Both the position numbers and the translations under genes were made by a program. Below, piece by piece: positions 1-5,271 of a stretch of DNA of 8,198 nucleotides. Numbering within the stretch: the first letter of the stretch is position 1; the number at the start of each line of letters is the position of its first letter. Source of the stretch: an uncultured Collinsella sp. (GTDB lineage: Bacteria; Actinomycetota; Coriobacteriia; Coriobacteriales; Coriobacteriaceae); assembly GCA_900549065.1 (NCBI GenBank), contig URNC01000093.1, forward strand, positions 1-8,198. The letters run 5' to 3'. The notes beneath the pieces are model-generated. The model was not told the DNA's origin and did no database searches. It saw nothing but the letters and a program-made list of their open reading frames with translations.

Positions 1-49
1 ATCTACACCTAAGCCTTCGTCGGCAGCGTCAGATGTGTATAAGAGACAG
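1..49 (+). other. Nextera P5-side adapter (artefact)
   Basis: This is synthetic sequence, not genome. Positions 1-8 (ATCTACAC) match the end of the Illumina P5 oligo. Positions 9-16 (CTAAGCCT) sit exactly where the i5 index belongs and match, from memory, the Nextera index S508/N508. Positions 17-30 (TCGTCGGCAGCGTC) are the Nextera read-1 tail. Positions 31-49 are the 19-bp Tn5 mosaic end, finishing AAGAGACAG. Genomic DNA starts at 50. The minus-strand translation of this stretch gives the adapter-derived peptide VSYTHLTLPTKA. Confidence 0.98.
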
Positions 50-867
50 TGATTGGCGCGGTCGGGCGCGATGCGTTTGGCGATGTGCTCGTGGCGGGGC
101 TCCAGGATGCTGGCGTGGACTGTGACTTTGTGGCGCGTCGCGATGACGTGGAGACGGGAACGGCGACCATCATTCGCTGCGAGGGCGACAACCGCATCGT
201 GCTGTCACCGGGCGCCAACCATGCGCTTGCGGGCGAGGACGTTGCCTGCGCGCTGGGGCGCCTGGTTGCCGATGAGCTCGACGGAGACGCCAGCGAGATT
301 GCCCCGGCTGTCGGAAGCGTCTTTATCGCCCAAGGCGAATGTGACCTTGTGGCGACGGCCGAGGCGCTTGTATGCGCTCACGAGCTGGGGTTCTATACGG
401 TCTTTAATCCAGCGCCTGCTTGCGAGTTGCCTGCGGAGGCCTGGCCTGCGGTCGACTTGGTCTGCCCCAACGAGACTGAGTGCCAGGTGCTGACGGGCAT
501 CTTGCCCGCGGATGATGCGAGCTGCGTTGCGGCGCTCAATGCCCTGTTCGCCAAGGGTGCCGGAGCTGCGGTCATCACGTTGGGCGGCGCCGGGTCGGTT
601 ACGCTCGGCGATGACGGCGAGCCGCTGCGCATGCCGGCGCTTTCGAGCACGGTAGTCGATACGACGGCCGCGGGCGATACGTTTATCGGTGCACTTGCCG
701 CGGCTCGTCTGGAGGGCTTGCCGCTCTTTGAGTGCATGGCGGCGGGTGCACGCGCCTCGGCGGTGACGGTGTCGCGCTTGGGCGCGCAACAGTCGATTCC
801 CACGCGCGCCGAAGTTGAGCGCGTGTTTGATTTAGACGATTTAGTACAAGACGGAGAAGCGGAGTAG
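50..867 (+). CDS. rbsK: Ribokinase, PfkB family, 5'-truncated
   Basis: This is the C-terminal ~271 residues of a PfkB-family sugar kinase, most likely ribokinase, a cytoplasmic enzyme that makes ribose-5-phosphate from ribose and ATP. The frame opens in the IGAVGRDAFG block that normally follows the N-terminal substrate-binding GGKGANQ region, so about 40-45 residues are missing (judged against the position of the catalytic motif in E. coli RbsK). Visible motifs are NETE (about residues 141-144 of the open frame, phosphate/Mg binding) and the PfkB signature DTTAAGDTF (204-212), whose second Asp is the catalytic base. An apparent GTG start at 49 uses the last adapter base and is false. The stop is 5 bases before the nucleoside hydrolase start, indicating an operon. 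The family is secure. Ribose as substrate is inferred from motifs and the neighbour; another PfkB pentose or nucleoside kinase is possible. Confidence 0.9.
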
Positions 868-871
868 AACA

Positions 872-1846
872 ATGGCAATCAAGAAGCTGATCCTTGATCT
901 GGATATGGGCGTGGACGATGCGATGGCGCTTGCCTATGCCATCGCGAGCCCCGAGGTGGAGCTCGTGGGCATCACCACGTGCTTTGGCAACGTGCGCGTC
1001 GAGCAATCGGCGCATAACTGCCTGGCGGTGCTCGATCTGCTGGGTCGCCCCGAGGTTCCGGTGTACCTGGGCGCCGATCGTCCCATTAAGGCGGCTGAGC
1101 CCTATACACCGCCGGCGTCCACCACGCTCATCCACGGCAAGAACGGCATTGGCGGGGCGAGCGTGCCCGCGTCGCCCTACGAGCCGGTGGGGGCGACGTC
1201 GGCCGACGGTAACGCGGCGGTCGATTATCTGATCGATGCCGCGCGCACCTATGGTCCCGATCTGATCTACGTGGCGACCGGTCCGCTCTCCAACCTGGCA
1301 CTTGCCTTGGAGCGCGATGCGGCGGCGATGATGTCTATCGGTCGCGTGGTCGTGATGGGCGGCGCCCTGACCGTGCCCGGAAACGTGAGCGCGGGCGCCG
1401 AGGCCAACATGGCAAGTGATCCCGAGGCGGCCGATGCCGTGCTGCGTTCGGGCCGCAAGCTCACCATGGTGGGTCTGGACGTGACGCATCGCGTGGTGCT
1501 CACACGCCGCGACATTGCCGGCTGGACGGGCTCGGGCACCATGGCGGGCTGCGCATTTGCGAGCATGGTGGAGCACTATATTGGCTCGTACGAGATGAAC
1601 GCCCCCTACCTGGGTGGTTGTGCGCTGCACGATCCGCTGGCCGTTGCCGTGGCGATCGACCCCACGCTCGTGGGTGCGCTCGGCTGCAATCTGCGTGTTG
1701 ATCTGCTGGGCGAGTATCGCGGCCGCACCATTTGCGACGAGCGCCGCCTATCCGATCCGGACAAGAGCGCGCTTGTGGCACTGACCGTGGATGCCCCGCG
1801 CTTCCTGTCCGAGTTCAAGACGCGCATGGCTCATGTCCTTGGCTAA
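872..1846 (+). CDS. Inosine-uridine preferring nucleoside hydrolase family protein
   Basis: This 324-residue protein has the usual family length. Such enzymes hydrolyse the N-glycosidic bond of ribonucleosides to free base plus ribose using a tightly bound Ca2+. The N-terminal metal motif reads DLDMGVDDA (residues 9-17). All the Asp positions are kept (9, 11, 15, 16), although the usual DTDPG is altered to DLDMG. Further family motifs are HGKNGIGG (88-95), VMGGA (161-165), the AEANMASDPEAA block (176-187, normally AEFN..DPEAA) and LHDPLAV (252-258), with the His-Asp pair that completes the active site. There is no signal peptide, so it is cytoplasmic. The start ATG at 872 follows a GGAG at 861-864 that overlaps the ribokinase stop, suggesting translational coupling. 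The pairing implies nucleoside salvage: ribose released here would be phosphorylated by the upstream kinase. Base preference cannot be read from sequence. Confidence 0.92.
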   Translation: MAIKKLILDLDMGVDDAMALAYAIASPEVELVGITTCFGNVRVEQSAHNCLAVLDLLGRPEVPVYLGADRPIKAAEPYTPPASTTLIHGKNGIGGASVPASPYEPVGATSADGNAAVDYLIDAARTYGPDLIYVATGPLSNLALALERDAAAMMSIGRVVVMGGALTVPGNVSAGAEANMASDPEAADAVLRSGRKLTMVGLDVTHRVVLTRRDIAGWTGSGTMAGCAFASMVEHYIGSYEMNAPYLGGCALHDPLAVAVAIDPTLVGALGCNLRVDLLGEYRGRTICDERRLSDPDKSALVALTVDAPRFLSEFKTRMAHVLG

Positions 1847-1855
1847 GTTGTCTTT

Positions 1856-1885
1856 TTGGGACGGGGCTTTTTTGACTGGTATGAT
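1856..1885 (+). promoter_or_regulatory. Candidate extended -10 promoter for luxS
   Basis: TGG-TATGAT at 1877-1885 is a good extended -10 element (TGn plus 5/6 match to TATAAT). A weaker -35, TTGGGA at 1856-1861, lies 18 bases upstream. Transcription would begin near 1892, giving a leader of about 58 nt to luxS. The element sits inside the left half of the long hairpin described separately. It is predicted by eye only. Confidence 0.5.
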
Positions 1886-1924
1886 TGGTGCGACCATTCG
1901 AACCAGCTAAAAGAGCCCCGTCCC
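1858..1924. repeat. 67-nt near-perfect hairpin between nucleoside hydrolase and luxS
   Basis: The outer arms 1858-1873 and 1909-1924 pair over 16 positions with one G-T wobble (GGGACGGGGCT against AGCCCCGTCCC plus a T/A tract). The inner part keeps folding: CTGGT (1876-1880) with ACCAG (1902-1906), then TGGT (1886-1889) with ACCA (1893-1896) around a 3-nt loop. Almost the whole element is therefore one long stem with a few mismatches. There is no T-run after the right arm on either strand, so it is not a textbook intrinsic terminator, though T-tracts lie at 1853-1857 and 1868-1873. It may be a dispersed palindromic element or an RNA structure ending read-through from the upstream operon. Confidence 0.75.
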
Positions 1925-1949
1925 TAATTGACTAACGAGAGGATCTGCC

Positions 1950-2438
1950 ATGGAGCGCATCGCGAGTTTTTCCGTTGACCATCTGCTGCTCGAGCCCGGC
2001 GTGTATGTGAGCCGCATCGACCGCGATCCGGCGACCGGCGCTGCCGTCACCACCTTTGACCTGCGCCTGACCACGCCCAATAAGGAGCCGGTCATGAACA
2101 CGGCCGAGTGCCACACTATCGAGCACCTGGGCGCGACGTTCCTTCGCAATCATGCCGAGTGGTCGAGCCGCATTGTCTACTTTGGCCCCATGGGCTGCCG
2201 CACGGGCTTTTACCTCGTCGTATTTGGCGAGGTGACGAGCGAGGAGATCCTGCCACTCGTGCGTGAGCTGTTCGAGTTTGTCGCCGACTTTGAGGGCGAT
2301 GTCCCCGGTGCCGCTCCCGCGGAGTGCGGCAACTACCTGGACCAGAACCTTCCCATGGCTAACTGGCTCGCGCGCCGTTACCTCGACCGCGACCTGGCCG
2401 ATATCGACGAGAAGCACCTGCACTATCAGCAGGCGTAA
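1950..2438 (+). CDS. luxS: S-ribosylhomocysteine lyase LuxS
   Basis: LuxS cleaves S-ribosylhomocysteine to homocysteine and 4,5-dihydroxypentane-2,3-dione, the precursor of autoinducer-2. It is a cytoplasmic step of the activated methyl cycle. The 162-residue length is typical. The metal site is complete: HTIEH at residues 55-59 supplies His55, catalytic Glu58 and His59, and Cys126 in PAECGNYLDQ supplies the third ligand. The second catalytic residue is Cys83 in PMGCRTGFY. The start ATG at 1950 has a clear Shine-Dalgarno (GAGAGGA, 1937-1943) six bases upstream. The gene appears monocistronic: a candidate promoter lies at 1856-1885 and a strong terminator at 2470-2501. No SAH-hydrolase or methyl-cycle partner is visible here. 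Identification is secure. Confidence 0.98.
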   Translation: MERIASFSVDHLLLEPGVYVSRIDRDPATGAAVTTFDLRLTTPNKEPVMNTAECHTIEHLGATFLRNHAEWSSRIVYFGPMGCRTGFYLVVFGEVTSEEILPLVRELFEFVADFEGDVPGAAPAECGNYLDQNLPMANWLARRYLDRDLADIDEKHLHYQQA

Positions 2439-2469
2439 AGGCCCCTCGTAGGAATAGCGTTTGTACTAG

Positions 2470-2501
2470 AAGCGCTCCCACCCGTTTCGGGGCGCTTTTT
2501 T
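2470..2501 (+). terminator. Intrinsic terminator of luxS
   Basis: AGCGCTCC (2471-2478) pairs with GGGGCGCT (2489-2496) with one T-G wobble, closing a ten-base loop, and is followed directly by a T-run (2496-2501). It lies 31 bases after the luxS stop, so luxS is cut off from the downstream gene. Confidence 0.9.
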
Positions 2502-2519
2502 ATACCGAGTGCTCAAAAC

Positions 2520-2535
2520 AGAACAAGATTGTTCT
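2520..2535. promoter_or_regulatory. Perfect 16-bp palindrome, probable operator
   Basis: AGAACA-AGAT-TGTTCT is a perfect 6-bp inverted repeat with a 4-base spacer. It covers exactly the place where a -35 element would sit relative to the -10 at 2544-2549. No good -35 hexamer is present there, which fits a site for a dimeric regulator. The regulator is not encoded in the window as far as can be seen, except possibly the response regulator at 6764-7384, for which there is no direct support. Confidence 0.6.
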
Positions 2536-2543
2536 AGAATGTT

Positions 2544-2549
2544 TATACT
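2544..2549 (+). promoter_or_regulatory. -10 element (TATACT) for the DUF4867 gene
   Basis: TATACT matches the -10 consensus at 5 of 6 positions. At 17-18 bp spacing the -35 region reads GAACAA or AGAACA, which is poor and overlaps the palindrome. The inferred start of transcription near 2556 leaves a short leader with AGGAG at 2564-2568, five bases before the ATG. Confidence 0.6.
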
Positions 2550-2573
2550 GCACACAAACGAACAGGAGCGAAC

Positions 2574-3218
2574 ATGCATATCTACTCTGTCTCTGATCCC
2601 GAGTTCAAGTCTTATGGCAACGTTTGGGATAACGTTTCGTCCGAGCTCACGTCGCCCGTGCTCGAGGCGCTCTCTGCCACGCCCATCCCCGAGGGCAGCA
2701 AGTATGTGGCCTCCGCACCCGAGCTCGAAGGTGTCATGGATGCCGATAAGCTGGGCTTTCTCATGTTTGGCGGTCGTCCCTTCCAGCTGGGCTGGTGCAA
2801 CGGCCACAACACGCGTCTCAACTGCCTGGAGTATCACCGCGCCAGCGAGTTCAACCTGGGTGCCCGCGACTTTATCCTGCTCGTGGCGCATCGCTGGGAG
2901 ATCGAGGACGGCAAGCTCGACACCGCGTGCGTCAAGGCGTTCCACGTGCCGGCCGGCACGCTTGTTGAGGTTTTCAACACCACGCTTCACTACACGCCCT
3001 GCATGGTCGACGACGGCGGCTTCCAGGTGATGGTGGCGCTGCCCGCTGGCACCAATGGTCCGCGCCCCGAGGCTGCAGCCGACATGCCTGCCGCCGGTGA
3101 CAGCTACTGCTACTGGAAGGCCGACAAGTGGGTTCTCTGCCATGCTGACAGCCCCAAGGCTGCCGAGGGCGGCTACGTAGGTCTCATCGGCAAGAACCTC
3201 GACATCGCCGTGGACTAG
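2574..3218 (+). CDS. DUF4867 family, cupin-like protein of unknown function
   Basis: The 214-residue protein has no signal peptide or membrane segment, so it is probably cytoplasmic. By recall it resembles the DUF4867 family, whose members share CNGHNT (residues 75-80 here), LEYHRASE (85-92) and a PAGT...LHYTPC block (126-143). These look like the two conserved motifs of a cupin barrel. His88, Glu92 and His139, perhaps with His78, are plausible metal ligands, but that is inference. The family's reaction is not known to me. Similar proteins occur in sugar-catabolic settings, but nothing here identifies a substrate. The start ATG at 2574 has an ideal AGGAG at 2564-2568. The gene stands alone between the luxS terminator and the hairpin at 3223-3275, with its own -10 and an operator-like palindrome, so it is probably individually regulated. 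Confidence 0.85.
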   Translation: MHIYSVSDPEFKSYGNVWDNVSSELTSPVLEALSATPIPEGSKYVASAPELEGVMDADKLGFLMFGGRPFQLGWCNGHNTRLNCLEYHRASEFNLGARDFILLVAHRWEIEDGKLDTACVKAFHVPAGTLVEVFNTTLHYTPCMVDDGGFQVMVALPAGTNGPRPEAAADMPAAGDSYCYWKADKWVLCHADSPKAAEGGYVGLIGKNLDIAVD

Positions 3219-3222
3219 CGCA

Positions 3223-3275
3223 TCGCCCCAAACCACCACAAAGGTGCCTGTCCCCTTTGCGGTGGTTTGGGGCGG
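3223..3275. repeat. Long hairpin with GTGCCTGTCCC loop, REP-like element
   Basis: The arms 3223-3244 and 3254-3275 pair over 22 positions with one mismatch (A3238 against C3260) and one terminal wobble. The left arm contains CCCCAAACCACCACAAAG and the right arm CTTTGCGGTGGTTTGGGG. The nine-base loop is TGCCTGTCC. It begins five bases after the DUF4867 stop. Its length, regularity and internal GGTGCCTGTCCCC motif resemble dispersed palindromic repeats rather than a simple terminator, since no T-run follows. It may still end transcription of the DUF4867 gene. Copies elsewhere in the genome cannot be seen from this window. Confidence 0.75.
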
Positions 3276-3355
3276 GCGGATATCGGGAAGTGCCGGACGG
3301 GGGAGGCTGCCGGGCGTCTTGCCGTCTGCGGATTTTGGGACATGTGGCCCGCTTT

Positions 3356-3383
3356 TTGAGCCTGCCTGTCGGTACACTAAAAG
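3356..3383 (+). promoter_or_regulatory. Weak candidate promoter of the signalling operon
   Basis: Two readings are possible. One is TTGAGC (3356-3361) with TAAAAG (3378-3383) at 16 bp spacing, each 4/6 to consensus, which would place the start of transcription at or after the ATG at 3388. The other is TACACT (3373-3378) as -10 with no good -35, which would start transcription at about 3385-3388 and make the first gene leaderless. Neither is strong. Confidence 0.3.
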
Positions 3384-3387
3384 CACT

Positions 3388-5271
3388 ATGGGTACCCGCG
3401 CACGACATATCGGCCACGCGGCCGCCCGATCCGCTCCCGTGGCGGATCCCAGGGGCGGCACGCTCTTTGCCATGCCGCGATTCCTTGTTGGCATAACGCA
3501 TCAGGCGTATCGTCACCGTGTCTTTGCTATCGCCGGCGCCATCACCGCACTGTTCCTCATGCTTTTGGCGGTCTTGCCGGCGCTGTTTGCCTCCGACCCC
3601 AAACTTTCTAACGTCGTGCCCGCCTATAGCGAGGTGTCCAAAGAGGTCGTGGATGCGCTCGTCCATTCGAGCTCTCTCCCGTTGCTTGTCGCCGCAATTG
3701 TATTTTCGATCTGGGGCGTATCGGTCTATCTGCGCTGTTTGGACTATGTGTTGCGCCGCCGTCTTGTTGCCATCGCCACCATCTGCGCCCTGTGGATGAT
3801 CGAAGTCATTCTCAAGTACAAGTCGTTCACGCCGTTCTATGCCACCGTGCTGTGGTACCTGTACTACGTGCCCATGACGCTCATTCCACTGCTCTACCAG
3901 TTGTGTGGTCTGCGCCTTGCGGGCCTGGAGCAACACCGCTTGGGTCGTCGCTACTGCGCTGCACTGTGGATTGTGGCCATCCTGCTTATCGGATTTGTGC
4001 TCACCAACGATTTTCACCAGCAGGTCTTCCGCTTTGACCGTACAAGCGACACCTGGAGCAACGATTACACGTACGGCTGGGGTTATTTCGCCGTCCTCGT
4101 GTGGACGGCCTTTGACTTCGTGGCCTTTTTTATCCTGATTGGTCGGTCCTCGTCCTTTCGCATCCAACGTTTCTCGGGCACGGCGGCGCTCGTGCTGCTG
4201 GGCGGCGCGTTCTTTGCCATCTCATATGCGTTGCGCGTGCCCTGGGCATGGAGGCTCAACTTCTCGCTCATCTATTGCGTCTTGTGCGTGGTGGCGATGG
4301 AAATCTGTCTCGATTGCGGTGTCATTCCGTCATATCACGACATCGCCGGCATTTTCGATACCCTGCCGCTCGACCTCAAAGTTCTAACGCGCGACCTGCA
4401 GGAAGTCTATGCCACGCCGGTGTCGAAGCCAATGCCGGCGGGCGTGTGCGAAGAGCTGCGAGCCCAGGAACACGGGCATGCCCATGCCTTTGCCGTGGAG
4501 TCCAATCCCGATGTAATGTACCGAGCCTTTCCACTGCTGGGCGGATCGGCCCTGCTTGCCCAAGACGTGTCGGATCTCAACGAGCTTAACCGTGAACTGG
4601 CACATCGTCGCATGGAGCTGCAGCGTCAAAACGAGCTGCTTGCCGCCGACTACGACCTTAAGACGCACCTGGCAGATCAAGAGGCCGAGACTTTGCTGGT
4701 CCAAGACGTGGACCAGGCGCTTGCCCGCGCGCTCGAAGGAATGTACGACCTGCTGAGCTCGCTGCCGCCGTTGACCGACGAAGCGTCTTCGCACGAGCGT
4801 TATCGCATGCTGCAGCGCGCCAAGATGCTCGTCGCCTATTGCAAACGCAAGGGGTCGCTCACGTTGGCACAGCACGGGGAGAGCGGTTTTGATCGCGACC
4901 GCATTCAGCTCATCGCCAACGAGCTCGCAAGCGACCTGCGCACCATCGATATCGATTGCGCCTCGATTATCGCCATACGGCGCCCGTTGCACGCCAGTAC
5001 GGTAAGCGCCCTGTACGACTGCGTGTACGACTTTGCGTTTTGTGCCTACACCACCGACCATCCGGCGCTTATGTATCACTTGGGCGACCATGACCGATGC
5101 AGTGTCGAGCTGCGTGCCACGCTTTTTTCCAACGATGATGAAGATCTTTCGCAGACGCCCGCTGCGCAAGAGCTCGAAAGCGCTCTGCAAGGGCGCAACG
5201 TGGCATACCGCTTTGAGGGCGAGCCCGGCCAGCTGCGCATGATCGTCTTGATGCCGAGGGCGGGTGAGTGA
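3388..5271 (+). CDS. Membrane sensor with HisKA_7TM-like region and degenerate kinase tail
   Basis: The protein has 627 residues from ATG 3388. About eight hydrophobic segments fall near residues 45-67, 97-118, 126-143, 151-174, 189-206, 231-252, 264-282 and 290-310. The LTNDFHQQVF motif (205-214) between segments matches the pattern of histidine kinase N-terminal 7TM sensors. CGVIPS...LPLDLKVLTRD (310-336) and DVSDLNELNREL (393-404) look like the borders of a PAS-like domain, followed by a probable coiled coil to about 435. The tail (440-627) has the order of a helical domain plus GHKL fold, but no H-box His. Where the partner kinase has REASTNATKHA, this protein reads VYDFAFCAYTT (546-556), so the N-box residues are gone, as are the G-boxes. 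I infer a sensory pseudo-kinase working with the next gene. The start is uncertain: neither ATG 3388 nor ATG 3472 has a good Shine-Dalgarno, and a GTG at 3244 lies inside the hairpin. Confidence 0.8.
   Translation: MGTRARHIGHAAARSAPVADPRGGTLFAMPRFLVGITHQAYRHRVFAIAGAITALFLMLLAVLPALFASDPKLSNVVPAYSEVSKEVVDALVHSSSLPLLVAAIVFSIWGVSVYLRCLDYVLRRRLVAIATICALWMIEVILKYKSFTPFYATVLWYLYYVPMTLIPLLYQLCGLRLAGLEQHRLGRRYCAALWIVAILLIGFVLTNDFHQQVFRFDRTSDTWSNDYTYGWGYFAVLVWTAFDFVAFFILIGRSSSFRIQRFSGTAALVLLGGAFFAISYALRVPWAWRLNFSLIYCVLCVVAMEICLDCGVIPSYHDIAGIFDTLPLDLKVLTRDLQEVYATPVSKPMPAGVCEELRAQEHGHAHAFAVESNPDVMYRAFPLLGGSALLAQDVSDLNELNRELAHRRMELQRQNELLAADYDLKTHLADQEAETLLVQDVDQALARALEGMYDLLSSLPPLTDEASSHERYRMLQRAKMLVAYCKRKGSLTLAQHGESGFDRDRIQLIANELASDLRTIDIDCASIIAIRRPLHASTVSALYDCVYDFAFCAYTTDHPALMYHLGDHDRCSVELRATLFSNDDEDLSQTPAAQELESALQGRNVAYRFEGEPGQLRMIVLMPRAGE

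Noticed and set aside
683..1630. Minus-strand open frame opposite ribokinase and nucleoside hydrolase
   Set aside because: The His/Arg/Ala-rich translation is typical of an antisense shadow, and both plus-strand genes here carry intact family motifs.
1847..1949. SAM/SAH riboswitch upstream of luxS
   Set aside because: The space is filled by a simple near-palindromic hairpin. I see no multi-helix junction or conserved riboswitch core.
2520..2535. LexA/DinR SOS box in the palindrome
   Set aside because: The half-sites GAAC and GTTC are separated by six bases here, whereas the Gram-positive LexA box has four. The downstream gene is not a repair gene.
2466..3494. Long minus-strand open frame (about 340 codons) across the DUF4867 gene
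   Set aside because: It lies opposite a clearly conserved gene, runs through a terminator and a hairpin, and its translation has no recognisable domain. Long antisense frames are expected in GC-rich DNA.
4384..5190. Minus-strand frame opposite the 7TM protein tail
   Set aside because: There is no domain or start signal. The plus frame is continuous with the membrane region and ends in a coupled junction with the kinase.
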